A stretch of DNA of 64,000 bases. It comes from Colius striatus (lineage: Eukaryota; Chordata; Aves; Coliiformes; Coliidae). The DNA lies in assembly GCF_028858725.1 (NCBI RefSeq), contig NC_084790.1, forward strand, positions 126,501 through 190,500. The letters are read 5' to 3'. The position numbers and the translations under genes are program-made. Below, piece after piece: positions 21,800 through 33,805 of this stretch (positions are counted from its first letter, which is position 1; each line of letters opens with the position of its first letter). The notes beneath the pieces are model-generated. The model worked only from the letters and a program-made list of their open reading frames with translations, was not told the DNA's origin and did not search any database.

Positions 21800-22825
21800 G
21801 GCTCTGCCGACAGCCTCCCTTCAGCTGCCTCTCTGCACTCCCAGCCCAGCTCAGCTGTGACAGGGCCCCCGCACCCTGCGAGGCCTTGGTGGGACCCTGC
21901 TCAGGACGTCCGCGTCCTCCCTGGCCCAGGGAGCTCCAGTCTGGACGCAGAACTCCAGACGTGGTCCCACAGGGGACACACAGTCACGGACACTTTCCTG
22001 CCCCTGCTGACAGCGCTTGTTCCAGCACAGCTCACCATGCCCTTGCTCTTTGCTGCAGGGGAACGTCTCTTGCTTATGCTCACCTCACTGTCTCCTCAAC
22101 CCCAACATCCTTCTCTGGGCATCTGCTTCCCACACAGGGACTCCCCAGCACGTCTGGCTGCAAGGTCTTACTTCTACCCCAGACACAAACCCCCGACGTT
22201 CACACAAACGCAGCTGCTCAAAAACACACACAAGGACCAGAGCAGAGTGTGGACTCTGCTGAGGGCAGACGGGGACAACTGCATCAGGGCTCAGGCATTC
22301 TGGGCAGAGAAAAGCCCCAGCCATGCCCACGCCGTTCTTTGTGAGCTCTCAGGCAGCACACAAAAGAGACGAGGGAAAACAGGCCAGATGCTTTTCCTGA
22401 GGTCCATGTTAGGGAGGAGGGGGGCAAAGCCAACGAGACACCCCACAACAGCTATGGAGGCAACAACGAGTGCCCCTCAGGCTGAGCCTCTGAAGGAGGG
22501 AAAGAGCTGGACATGGCCCATGCTCAAGCTTGGCAGCTCTGGGACAGCCAGCTGAGGAGGGCTGCATCCTCCTCCTGAGAATGACGCTTCCGACGGCCCC
22601 TCCGGAGTGGCCCAGGCTGACACCAACTGCCTGCGCTGGACCCCTCCAGCACTTGAGCTGAGTCTGCTGCCCGCACTGCTGCATTCCTGCCTTGGAAACG
22701 CTGGGGCCTTTCATCCCAGAGCTCAGAAGCAGCCTTCACTGGGGAGTGGGCATGGCCCAGAGCTGGAAATGAAAAGGCAGCAGCGCTGGAAATGAAAGCA
22801 CAGCCCATATCATTAGCTGCCACGG
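21800..22825. other. Divergent intergenic gap, unit 3
   Basis: A copy of the unit 1 gap; no gene was recognised. Confidence 0.5.
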
Positions 22826-22912
22826 TTTGCATTTCAGGCGAGTGCGTCAGCAAATTGTTACCTCTGCAAAGGCTGCCTCAGGTCCTGCAGCCACGAAGGG
22901 CAGCTATAAAAG
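22826..22912 (+). promoter_or_regulatory. Feather keratin promoter, unit 3
   Basis: TTTGCATT module at 22,826 and TATAAAAG at 22,905-22,912. Confidence 0.8.
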
Positions 22913-23314
22913 GCAGCCCAAGTCCCTGCTCTCTCATCCGCTTCTCCTGCCTCCTTCTCCTCCTCGGGAACAGGTGAGTCTGAAGCCCCTTCTCTTCCCC
23001 TTCCAAAGAGGGATCTCTCCTCCAGAAACCTCTCTGCTGAGAGTGCTCCGTCCTGTCCTGGGCTCTGGTTCTTCTTCTCGTGCCAATGGAAAGAAGGGAG
23101 AGGTCTGACTCGGTTTGGGAACTTGGAGGGAGCTTCCCACGTGCAGGCTGCTCTGTGGAGAGCGATGCAGAGCGTGTGGCTGCTGGCACAGCTTCCAGCT
23201 CCCCACTCGGTCGTGCCCGTGGCCGCCTCGTGCCAGTGTCCCCAGGCTGCTCCTCAGCCAGCGTGTGCTCTGCTCCCTCCTTGTTGTGTCCCAGGTGAAA
23301 CGCCAGCGCCAGCC

Positions 23315-23611
23315 ATGTCCTGCTACAGCTCGTGCCAGCCCTGCGGCCCGACCCCGCTGGCCAACAGCTGCACTGAGCCCTGTGTCAGGCAGTGCCAGAG
23401 CTCCAACGTGGTCATCGAGCCTCCTGCTGTGGTGCTGACCCTGCCCGGCCCCATCCTCAGCTCTTTCCCTCAGAACACCGTTGTGGGCTCCTCCACCTCC
23501 GCCGCCGCTGGCAGCATCCTCAGCAGCCAGGGAGTGCCCATCTCCTCCGGGGGCTTTGACCTCTCCAGCATCACCAGCCGCTACTGTGGCAGGAGATCCT
23601 CCCCCTGCTAA
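23315..23611 (+). CDS. Feather beta-keratin, 98 aa, unit 3
   Basis: Protein identical to units 1, 2 and 4. Intron 22,974-23,294 and ATTAAA at 24,002-24,007. The 3' UTR carries several substitutions shared with unit 4 only, such as CCAGAGCCAACG for CCAGGGCCAACG. Confidence 0.96.
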   Translation: MSCYSSCQPCGPTPLANSCTEPCVRQCQSSNVVIEPPAVVLTLPGPILSSFPQNTVVGSSTSAAAGSILSSQGVPISSGGFDLSSITSRYCGRRSSPC

Positions 23612-24231
23612 AGCCGCTGCTGCCAGCCCGGACGAGGACCTCCAGGAATCCAGCCGAGATGCTGGACTGAGGACACAGCTCACGGCCATCGCTTTGGCAG
23701 AGGCTGAGCAGCCAGGGCTGCCCTTGCACAGGAGGGCACCTGGGGCTCTCTGAAACCAGAGCCAACGTCTCGCTTCCCTGCCTTATTCCCTCTCCCATCT
23801 CCTGTCTCCTGTTCTGCTGGGCTGTGGGAGCCCCCGAGCCAAGCTGGGGCATCAGCTGGCCCCCATCCCTGCGTGGGGCAGGCAGCTGGATGCCCTGTGG
23901 GATCTCCCCTGTGGGTGATGGGCACAGACTTTCTGCAGCTGCTGCTGCTGCTGCTCTTCCTGCTCTGGGAGCCTCCTCTAGAGATTTCCCACCTCAGAGT
24001 CATTAAAGTTTTCTGCATCCCAGCCTCTGCCTCTGAATAATCCTTTTCCTGGTGGGCACTGCCTCGTGTTGCCAAGGAGCAAAGGCAGGGCCTTGGGTGG
24101 CAGGGACAAGGTGGGGGCACAAGCTGGGCTTCGATCAGTGCCAGAGCAATGAGGAGCTGCCACATGGGGCAGTGGGGCCCTTGCAGCCACTGTCTCCAGC
24201 AGCTGAGCAAGAACATCCCCTCCCTGCCCTG

Positions 24232-24270
24232 GGTTGTTGCACAGCCAAGGAAGCTCCCTGCACCGCGGTG
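24232..24270 (-). other. 23-bp RSS of V family B, unit 3
   Basis: CACCGCG (24,264-24,270), 23-bp spacer, GCAACAACC (24,232-24,240). Confidence 0.83.
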
Positions 24271-24893
24271 TCTTGCACAGCACAGAGGTACAAGGCACTG
24301 TCAGAGACCTCGACTTCCTCCAGCTGCAGGAGGCTGTATTTCCCTGTGGTGTTCAGCACAGTCCTGAAACGGCCAGTGACCTTCTGGTCAGATCTTGCTT
24401 GATACGAGAGCAGCTGGGGAGCTTGGCCTTTCTTCTGCTGGTACCAGAACAAGCCATAGAAGCCAGAACTCTGGTATGTGCAGGTAGTTTTGAAGGAGTC
24501 CCCCTGCTGCAGTGTGACTTCTCTTTGTGGCTGGGTGACGGTGACCTGCCCCATGGTGCCTGGAAGAAAGCACAGAGCAGATGGATCAGAAGAGAGAGGC
24601 AGAGAGAGGGTTCAAAGGGCCTCTCCCCCCCTAGGAGACAGAGAAGGTTTCTGAAGTATCTCTGCTTTCTGCCTACCAACAGCAAGAGCACCTTGAGAGA
24701 AGCAGGGCAGAGCCACAAATGCCAGCTGACATTTATCACAGCTTTCCTGGCTTTCAAGAGTATTTCCCCACATGGTCTGATGAAGCTGCTGAGGGTTTTG
24801 CCAGAAGAAGAAGTAGGTGCTGAGGAAAAAAAGGCAGGACTTACCCAGCAGTGTCCCCAGAAGGACAGTGAGGACGAGGGATCCCAGGTGCAT
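24271..24893 (-). CDS. TCR alpha V segment, family B, unit 3
   Basis: Leader exon 24,845-24,893 and V exon 24,271-24,559. CDR1 and its edge read [12 protein letters not shown] instead of [12 protein letters not shown]. The rest of the V protein is unchanged and the frame is open. Confidence 0.9.
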
Positions 24894-27085
24894 GCTGAGA
24901 CCAAGCTGCCTGTTTGCTGTGTGAGAGAGTGCGCAAAGCAGCTCCCAGCCCCGAGATGACAGAGCTGCAGGAAACCACTCTGCTGGGGGAGCAAAGGAAG
25001 AAGAGCAGAGCTCTGTCCTTGCTGTGCCTGCAAGGCTCCTTCTGGGCTTTTCCCTCCTGCAGCAGCCAGCCCTGTGGCTGCCTCAGCCAAAGGCAGCATC
25101 AGCATCTCCCCAGGGAGGACCCCAGGGATGCCGGTGCTGGGAAGGGGCTGTTCCTGCTCAGCTCACAGGGCAGCCCTCACCTCCCCAGCTCCAGGCGCCT
25201 GCTCTGCTGCACAGCCACTGCTGGGACAAGGGGCAGCTCAGAGGCTTTCTGCCCACCCAGGGTACCCACCTTCCCTCAGGAGGCCTCAGATTCTGGGATC
25301 TTCTGGGAACAGGAGGCTCTTCTGTTTCCCTCATCTCCTGTTTCTTTCCTCAGTCCCCTGGGAACCAACATCTCTCTCCCATACAGGAGCTGGGGCCTGG
25401 CTGCTGCTGAGCTGCAGATATCACTTGGCAGTCTTGGCCCTCCCAGGTGTCCTGCATTATTCCCTGCCAGATCCTGAATGCAGCCTCAGAGCTGGTGGAG
25501 TGCAGCTGAGGATGAGCACACAGCTGAACAGCCCTGCTGGGGGGGGGGGATCCAATCCACAGCTTGCTTACCCATTTGGGTGCCCAAGGGGCTTCTCAGC
25601 CCCTTCCAGTACCTCACAGAGACACGGTTGGACAGGAACACAGCCTGAGTTTTCTTTGGCACCCCTGAAGGCCTCGGGGCCCTCAGTTGCTACCGTGGCT
25701 CCTGAGCTGACATCAGTCCCTGCCGGCTGCCAGCGTGGCTGCTGCCGACAGCTTCCCACACAGCTTCCCCTGAGCAGGGCCAAAAGGGGCTGTGCAATAC
25801 AGACTCAGCATAACAAGAGCCCCCTCCTCCAACAGCGGCGGCTGGTGAGTGCTGAGGGAAGAGTCCGAGCTGCACAGGCAGTGGGGACACTTCTCCTGAG
25901 CGCTCGCTGCTCTGTCCCGCTCCGTTTTGGCGGCTCGTGGCTGTTCCCGAGCCTGCTGGGGCAATGAACCCTCGTGGCAAGGAAGGCCAAGAGCACCCTG
26001 GGCTGCAGTGGGAAGAGCATGGCCAGCAGCACAAGGCACCCGATCCTCCTTCCTCATGATGGTTAATGCAGCGAGGCCAGCAAGACGGGGCAGGGACCGG
26101 AGCATCTTTCCTGGGAGGATGGGCTGCGAGGGCTGTTGGTGTTCAGCCTGGGGAAGAGAAGGCTGGAGGGGCAGCTTGGAATGGGTGTAATGGGAGGGAA
26201 GGAAAAGGAGAGACTTCTGAGTCTGCTGTGCTTGGGACTGCACACCTCTGCTATGAGGAAGCTCTGTAGGGGTGAAATTACTGTTGGTGAAATGCTCAGC
26301 ACAAGGGAAAACCCCCAGACTTCAACCTTCCCTGTGTATCAGGTGTGCAAGGGCCAAGGAGAGGTTGTTTAGCACTGGGAGGGCTCTTCTCTGGGCAGTC
26401 AGGCTACTGCTGGGCTTCTGCCATCCCTTCAAGTCAGGAGCTGCTGGACATCAGAAACAGATGCTGGGAGACAAGTGGAGAGAGGAAGCAGAGGGGCAGA
26501 CCACATGTGAGCATGGGGCTGATCCATGTGCTTGCCTGGCCAAGGCAGTTGCTCTGCCTTGTTTGCCCCTGTGTCAGTTGTTCCCTGGAAACACAGTTAT
26601 CAAGTCCAGACGGGACAGAGTGCAGGGTGATCCTTCACTCTGTGCCTCAGAAGCGTGTGACCAGGGGTCTTGAACAGCTCTGTCAGCTCCTTGAGCCACT
26701 GGCTGGGGACTGACTGGAGCCCACAGTCTCTTGCCAGAGGCCTCCTGACAGCTCTCACTCACCTCAGACCCCCAGCCCCTTGGGGCAACTCAGCAAATCC
26801 GTGTTGGACTCACTCACGGAGTAGGAACCTGGCAACTCCTGAGGTTATGGTCAGGGTGTCCAGCCCAGAGCTTTTGCCTGTCTCCCGGGCCTCAACTCCA
26901 AAGGTGCCGAGTCCAAACAAACAAGCTGGTTCTGACAACCCCGGGCAGCTGTAGTGAGCGAGTGGCCAGTGCCTGTGACCTCCACATCCCCTTCTCCTCT
27001 GGCTGTGGATGTGGCGTGACTTTATAACACTCTCGGGAACATTTGGAAAGCCCCGTGAAACCCTGTAGCTGGAGGGTGTCACGGT
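24894..27085. other. Intergenic block of unit 3
   Basis: As in unit 1; no gene was recognised. Confidence 0.5.
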
Positions 27086-27372
27086 TCCCGTGTCCATGTC
27101 CCCACATCCGTGTCCCTATGTCTCTGAGCCCGTATCTCTAAGTCTCTGTGTCCGTGTCCCTGTGTCTGTGTGTCCGTGTCCCTGTGTCCGTATCTCTACG
27201 CCTGTGTCCTGTGTCTGTGTGTCCGTGTCCCTGTGTCCGTATCTCTACGCCTGTGTCTCTGTGTCCTGTGTCTGTGTGTCCGTGTCCCTGTGTCCGTATC
27301 TCTACGCCTGTGTCCTGTGTCTGTGTGTCCGTGTCCCTGTGTCCGTATCCCTACGCCTGTGTCTCTGTGTCG
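27086..27372. repeat. Minisatellite beside family A RSS of unit 4
   Basis: About 287 bp. The longer-period phrase with TATCTCTACGCCTGTGTC appears several times, showing higher-order duplication. Confidence 0.92.
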
Positions 27373-27451
27373 GTGCCGCTGTCGCTGTCCCGGTGCTGCC
27401 GGAGCGGCGGGCGGCAGCGCCCCCTGTCGGCCCCGCCGTGCCGCCCGCGGC

Positions 27452-27490
27452 GGTTCGTGCCCGGCCGCAGCCCCGGCTCCTCTCCCCGTG
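27452..27490 (-). other. 23-bp RSS of V family A, unit 4
   Basis: CACGGGG (27,484-27,490), 23-bp spacer, GCACGAACC (27,452-27,460). Confidence 0.8.
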
Positions 27491-28309
27491 TCTCCCACGG
27501 CGCACCAGTACACGGCCGCGTCCCCGCGCCGGGGCCGGGAGAGCCGCAGCCCGCTGGACCGCCGGTCTGCCGACACCGACAGCCGCCCCGGCGGCGACCG
27601 CAGCTCCTGGGACCCTCGGAGAGCGCTCACGAGCCACTCGGGACCTCGGCCCGGGAACTGACGGTACCAGTGGATATAGTCATAGGAGTTGATGCTGGGG
27701 TGAGAGCAATTGATGGTGATGCCGATCTCCTCGCTGGTCTCTGCCCGCGGCTCCTGCTGCACCTGGGCTCTGCCCGCAGCCACTGCCGAGAGAAAAGAAG
27801 GAAAAGCGCTCCAAAGCTGCTCTGCCCAGCTCTGCCTGCTGCTGCCCGCACTAACCCCGCAGCCGCCGCCAGCAGCGTCCCGACGTGATGAGGAGAAGAG
27901 TTTGCACAGGCTGTCAGCAGGTGCCCCGATGGAAGTGGCCCTTAATTGCTGTGGGAGAGCCGAGTGCGAGAACGCCGGGGGAAGGCTGGACGTGTTGAGG
28001 AAGGAAAGGGAAGCAAAGGCAAAAGAGGGAGGACGCGGCGAGCGGGAAGCAACGACTGATGGGCGATCCGGCAGGAGCCCGGGGAAAGGCAGGAAAGAGC
28101 GAGCGCCGGACACAGAAGCGAGCGCTGGGTTCTGTGGGGGCTGCAGCAGAGGGAGGGAAAGACGGGAGGCCGCTTCGGGATAGAGGTCGGTGAGGAAGCG
28201 CCGAGGGAGCTGCGGGGACCCCCAGGCTCAGCCCCGGCCCCCCGCAGCCCCGCGCACCCAGCAGCAGCGCGGCCAGCCCGGCCAGCCCCGCGCCCCGGCC
28301 CCGCCGCAT
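27491..28309 (-). CDS. TCR alpha/delta V segment, family A, unit 4
   Basis: Leader exon 28,258-28,309 and V exon 27,491-27,782. The CDR1 is SINSYDY, as in unit 1 and unlike units 2 and 3. Framework 3 reads RSPPGRLS where units 1-3 read RSPSGRLS. Open frame, looks functional. Confidence 0.88.
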
Positions 28310-28397
28310 CCCGCCGCTCCGCCGCCCGCGCCTCGCTGTGCCCAGCCAGCCCCGGCCCTGGGCTCCGGCCCCGCCGCCTCCTCCACAACGCCCCCTT

Positions 28398-28424
28398 CTC
28401 TCCCCTCCCCTCCCCTCCCCTCCC
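28398..28424. repeat. (CCCCT)n tract, unit 4
   Basis: About five copies, the shortest of the set. Confidence 0.95.
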
Positions 28425-28519
28425 GGCCCGGCCCGGCCCGGCCCTGCGCGGCCGCCGCTGACAGCTCCGCCCCGGGGCTCAGCCCCCAGCGGCCCCTCGC
28501 CCGGCCTCACACGGCTCCG

Positions 28520-29546
28520 GGGCTCTGCCGACAGCCTCCCTTCAGCTGCCTCTCTGCACTCCCAGCCCAGCTCAGCTGTGACAGGGCCCCCGCACCCTGC
28601 GAGGCCTTGGTGGGACCCTGCTCAGGACGTCCGCGTCCTCCCTGGCCCAGGGAGCTCCAGTCTGGACGCAGAACTCCAGACGTGGTCCCACAGGGGACAC
28701 ACAGTCACGGACACTTTCCTGCCCCTGCTGACAGCGCTTGTTCCAGCACAGCTCACCATGCCCTTGCTCTTTGCTGCAGGGGAACGTCTCTTGCTTATGC
28801 TCACCTCACTGTCTCCTCAACCCCAACATCCTTCTCTGGGCATCTGCTTCCCACACAGGGACTCCCCAGCACGTCTGGCTGCAAGGTCTTACTTCTACCC
28901 CAGACACAAACCCCCGACGTTCACACAAACGCAGCTGCTCAAAAACACACACAAGGACCAGAGCAGAGTGTGGACTCTGCTGAGGGCAGACGGGGACAAC
29001 TGCATCAGGGCTCAGGCATTCTGGGCAGAGAAAAGCCCCAGCCATGCCCACGCCGTTCTTTGTGAGCTCTCAGGCAGCACACAAAAGAGACGAGGGAAAA
29101 CAGGCCAGATGCTTTTCCTGAGGTCCATGTTAGGGAGGAGGGGGGCAAAGCCAACGAGACACCCCACAACAGCTATGGAGGCAACAACGAGTGCCCCTCA
29201 GGCTGAGCCTCTGAAGGAGGGAAAGAGCTGGACATGGCCCATGCTCAAGCTTGGCAGCTCTGGGACAGCCAGCTGAGGAGGGCTGCATCCTCCTCCTGAG
29301 AATGACGCTTCCGACGGCCCCTCCGGAGTGGCCCAGGCTGACACCAACTGCCTGCGCTGGACCCCTCCAGCACTTGAGCTGAGTCTGCTGCCCGCACTGC
29401 TGCATTCCTGCCTTGGAAACGCTGGGGCCTTTCATCCCAGAGCTCAGAAGCAGCCTTCACTGGGGAGTGGGCATGGCCCAGAGCTGGAAATGAAAAGGCA
29501 GCAGCGTTGGAAATGAAAGCACAGCCCATATCATTAGCTGCCACGG
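28520..29546. other. Divergent intergenic gap, unit 4
   Basis: A copy of the unit 1 gap; no gene was recognised. Confidence 0.5.
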
Positions 29547-29633
29547 TTTGCATTTCAGGCGAGTGCGTCAGCAAATTGTTACCTCTGCAAAGGCTGCCTC
29601 AGGTCCTGCAGCCACGAAGGGCAGCTATAAAAG
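29547..29633 (+). promoter_or_regulatory. Feather keratin promoter, unit 4
   Basis: TTTGCATT module at 29,547 and TATAAAAG at 29,626-29,633. Confidence 0.8.
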
Positions 29634-30035
29634 GCAGCCCAAGTCCCTGCTCTCTCATCCGCTTCTCCTGCCTCCTTCTCCTCCTCGGGAACAGGTGAGT
29701 CTGAAGCCCCTTCTCTTCCCCTTCCAAAGAGGGATCTCTCCTCCAGAAACCTCTCTGCTGAGAGTGCTCCGTCCTGTCCTGGGCTCTGGTTCTTCTTCTC
29801 GTGCCAATGGAAAGAAGGGAGAGGTCTGACTCGGTTTGGGAACTTGGAGGGAGCTTCCCACGTGCAGGCTGCTCTGTGGAGAGCGATGCAGAGCGTGTGG
29901 CTGCTGGCACAGCTTCCAGCTCCCCACTCGGTCGTGCCCGTGGCCGCCTCGTGCCAGTGTCCCCAGGCTGCTCCTCAGCCAGCGTGTGCTCTGCTCCCTC
30001 CTTGTTGTGTCCCAGGTGAAACGCCAGCGCCAGCC

Positions 30036-30332
30036 ATGTCCTGCTACAGCTCGTGCCAGCCCTGCGGCCCGACCCCGCTGGCCAACAGCTGCACTGAGCC
30101 CTGTGTCAGGCAGTGCCAGAGCTCCAACGTGGTCATCGAGCCTCCTGCTGTGGTGCTGACCCTGCCCGGCCCCATCCTCAGCTCTTTCCCTCAGAACACC
30201 GTTGTGGGCTCCTCCACCTCCGCCGCCGCTGGCAGCATCCTCAGCAGCCAGGGAGTGCCCATCTCCTCCGGGGGCTTTGACCTCTCCAGCATCACCAGCC
30301 GCTACTGTGGCAGGAGATCCTCCCCCTGCTAA
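30036..30332 (+). CDS. Feather beta-keratin, 98 aa, unit 4
   Basis: Protein identical to units 1-3. Intron 29,695-30,015 and ATTAAA at 30,723-30,728. It shares the unit 3 variant of the 3' UTR. Confidence 0.96.
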   Translation: MSCYSSCQPCGPTPLANSCTEPCVRQCQSSNVVIEPPAVVLTLPGPILSSFPQNTVVGSSTSAAAGSILSSQGVPISSGGFDLSSITSRYCGRRSSPC

Positions 30333-30952
30333 AGCCGCTGCTGCCAGCCCGGACGAGGACCTCCAGGAATCCAGCCGAGATGCTGGACTGAGGACACAGC
30401 TCACGGCCATCGCTTTGGCAGAGGCTGAGCAGCCAGGGCTGCCCTTGCACAGGAGGGCACCTGGGGCTCTCTGAAACCAGAGCCAACGTCTCGCTTCCCT
30501 GCCTTATTCCCTCTCCCATCTCCTGTCTCCTGTTCTGCTGGGCTGTGGGAGCCCCCGAGCCAAGCTGGGGCATCAGCTGGCCCCCATCCCTGCGTGGGGC
30601 AGGCAGCTGGATGCCCTGTGGGATCTCCCCTGTGGGTGATGGGCACAGACTTTCTGCAGCTGCTGCTGCTGCTGCTCTTCCTGCTCTGGGAGCCTCCTCT
30701 AGAGATTTCCCACCTCAGAGTCATTAAAGTTTTCTGCATCCCAGCCTCTGCCTCTGAATAATCCTTTTCCTGGTGGGCACTGCCTCGTGTTGCCAAGGAG
30801 CAAAGGCAGGGCCTTGGGTGGCAGGGACAAGGTGGGGGCACAAGCTGGGCTTCGATCAGTGCCAGAGCAATGAGGAGCTGCCACATGGGGCAGTGGGGCC
30901 CTTGCAGCCACTGTCTCCAGCAGCTGAGCAAGAACATCCCCTCCCTGCCCTG

Positions 30953-30991
30953 GGTTGTTGCACAGCCAAGGAAGCTCCCTGCACCGCGGTG
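30953..30991 (-). other. 23-bp RSS of V family B, unit 4
   Basis: CACCGCG (30,985-30,991), 23-bp spacer, GCAACAACC (30,953-30,961). Confidence 0.83.
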
Positions 30992-31614
30992 TCTTGCACA
31001 GCACAGAGGTACAAGGCACTGTCAGAGACCTCGACTTCCTCCAGCTGCAGGAGGCTGTATTTCCCTGTGGTGTTCAGCACAGTCCTGAAACGGCCAGTGA
31101 CCTTCTGGTCAGATCTTGCTTGATACGAGAGCAGCTGGGGAGCTTGGCCTTTCTTCTGCTGGTACCAGAACAAGCCATAGAAGCCAGAACTCTGGTATGT
31201 GCAGGTAGTTTTGAAGGAGTCCCCCTGCTGCAGTGTGACTTCTCTTTGTGGCTGGGTGACGGTGACCTGCCCCATGGTGCCTGGAAGAAAGCACAGAGCA
31301 GATGGATCAGAAGAGAGAGGCAGAGAGAGGGTTCAAAGGGCCTCTCCCCCCCTAGGAGACAGAGAAGGTTTCTGAAGTATCTCTGCTTTCTGCCTACCAA
31401 CAGCAAGAGCACCTTGAGAGAAGCAGGGCAGAGCCACAAATGCCAGCTGACATTTATCACAGCTTTCCTGGCTTTCAAGAGTATTTCCCCATATGGTCTG
31501 ATGAAGCTGCTGAGGGTTTTGCCAGAAGAAGAAGTAGGTGCTGAGGAAAAAAAGGCAGGACTTACCCAGCAGTGTCCCCAGAAGGACAGTGAGGACGAGG
31601 GATCCCAGGTGCAT
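30992..31614 (-). CDS. TCR alpha V segment, family B, unit 4
   Basis: Leader exon 31,566-31,614 and V exon 30,992-31,280. CDR1 is SSGFYGLF, as in unit 3. Open frame, looks functional. Confidence 0.9.
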
Positions 31615-33805
31615 GCTGAGACCAAGCTGCCTGTTTGCTGTGTGAGAGAGTGCGCAAAGCAGCTCCCAGCCCCGAGATGACAGAGCTGCAGGAAACCACT
31701 CTGCTGGGGGAGCAAAGGAAGAAGAGCAGAGCTCTGTCCTTGCTGTGCCTGCAAGGCTCCTTCTGGGCTTTTCCCTCCTGCAGCAGCCAGCCCTGTGGCT
31801 GCCTCAGCCAAAGGCAGCATCAGCATCTCCCCAGGGAGGACCCCAGGGATGCCGGTGCTGGGAAGGGGCTGTTCCTGCTCAGCTCACAGGGCAGCCCTCA
31901 CCTCCCCAGCTCCAGGCGCCTGCTCTGCTGCACAGCCACTGCTGGGACAAGGGGCAGCTCAGAGGCTTTCTGCCCACCCAGGGTACCCACCTTCCCTCAG
32001 GAGGCCTCAGATTCTGGGATCTTCTGGGAACAGGAGGCTCTTCTGTTTCCCTCATCTCCTGTTTCTTTCCTCAGTCCCCTGGGAACCAACATCTCTCTCC
32101 CATACAGGAGCTGGGGCCTGGCTGCTGCTGAGCTGCAGATATCACTTGGCAGTCTTGGCCCTCCCAGGTGTCCTGCATTATTCCCTGCCAGATCCTGAAT
32201 GCAGCCTCAGAGCTGGTGGAGTGCAGCTGAGGATGAGCACACAGCTGAACAGCCCTGCTGGGGGGGGGGGATCCAATCCACAGCTTGCTTACCCATTTGG
32301 GTGCCCAAGGGGCTTCTCAGCCCCTTCCAGTACCTCACAGAGACACGGTTGGACAGGAACACAGCCTGAGTTTTCTTTGGCACCCCTGAAGGCCTCGGGG
32401 CCCTCAGTTGCTACCGTGGCTCCTGAGCTGACATCAGTCCCTGCCGGCTGCCAGCGTGGCTGCTGCCGACAGCTTCCCACACAGCTTCCCCTGAGCAGGG
32501 CCAAAAGGGGCTGTGCAATACAGACTCAGCATAACAAGAGCCCCCTCCTCCAACAGCGGCGGCTGGTGAGTGCTGAGGGAAGAGTCCGAGCTGCACAGGC
32601 AGTGGGGACACTTCTCCTGAGCGCTCGCTGCTGTGTCCCGCTCCGTTTTGGCGGCTCGTGGCTGTTCCCGAGCCTGCTGGGGCAATGAACCCTCGTGGCA
32701 AGGAAGGCCAAGAGCACCCTGGGCTGCAGTGGGAAGAGCATGGCCAGCAGCACAAGGCACCCGATCCTCCTTCTTCATGATGGTTAATGCAGCGAGGCCA
32801 GCAAGACGGGGCAGGGACCGGAGCATCTTTCCTGGGAGGATGGGCTGCGAGGGCTGTTGGTGTTCAGCCTGGGGAAGAGAAGGCTGGAGGGGCAGCTTGG
32901 AATGGGTGTAATGGGAGGGAAGGAAAAGGAGAGACTTCTGAGTCTGCGGTGCTTGGGACTGCACACCTCTGCTATGAGGAAGCTCTGTAGGGGTGAAATT
33001 ACTGTTGGTGAAATGCTCAGCACAAGGGAAAACCCCCAGACTTCAACCTTCCCTGTGTATCAGGTGTGCAAGGGCCAAGGAGAGGTTGTTTAGCACTGGG
33101 AGGGCTCTTCTCTGGGCAGTCAGGCTACTGCTGGGCTTCTGCCATCCCTTCAAGTCAGGAGCTGCTGGACATCAGAAACAGATGCTGGGAGACAAGTGGA
33201 GAGAGGAAGCAGAGGGGCAGACCACATGTGAGCATGGGGCTGATCCATGTGCTTGCCTGGCCAAGGCAGTTGCTCTGCCTTGTTTGCCCCTGTGTCAGTT
33301 GTTCCCTGGAAACACAGTTATCAAGTCCAGACGGGACAGAGTGCAGGGTGATCCTTCACTCTGTGCCTCAGAAGCGTGTGACCAGGGGTCTTGAACAGCT
33401 CTGTCAGCTCCTTGAGCCACTGGCTGGGGACTGACTGGAGCCCACAGTCTCTTGCCAGAGGCCTCCTGACAGCTCTCACTCACCTCAGACCCCCAGCCCC
33501 TTGGGGCAACTCAGCAAATCCGTGTTGGACTCACTCACGGAGTAGGAACCTGGCAACTCCTGAGGTTATGGTCAGGGTGTCCAGCCCAGAGCTTTTGCCT
33601 GTCTCCCGGGCCTCAACTCCAAAGGTGCCGAGTCCAAACAAACAAGCTGGTTCTGACAACCCCGGGCAGCTGTAGTGAGCGAGTGGCAGTGCCTGTGACC
33701 TCCACATCCCCTTCTCCTCTGGCTGTGGATGTGGCGTGACTTTATAACACTCTCGGGAACATTTGGAAAGCCCCGTGAAACCCTGTAGCTGGAGGGTGTC
33801 ACTGT
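31615..33805. other. Intergenic block of unit 4
   Basis: As in unit 2; no gene was recognised. Confidence 0.5.

Larger units (their letters stand above)
20673..27400. repeat. Hybrid TCR-V/keratin tandem unit 3 (6,728 bp)
   Basis: Same order as unit 1. Family A carries the NIKLNEF CDR1, and family B carries a changed CDR1. Confidence 0.9.
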
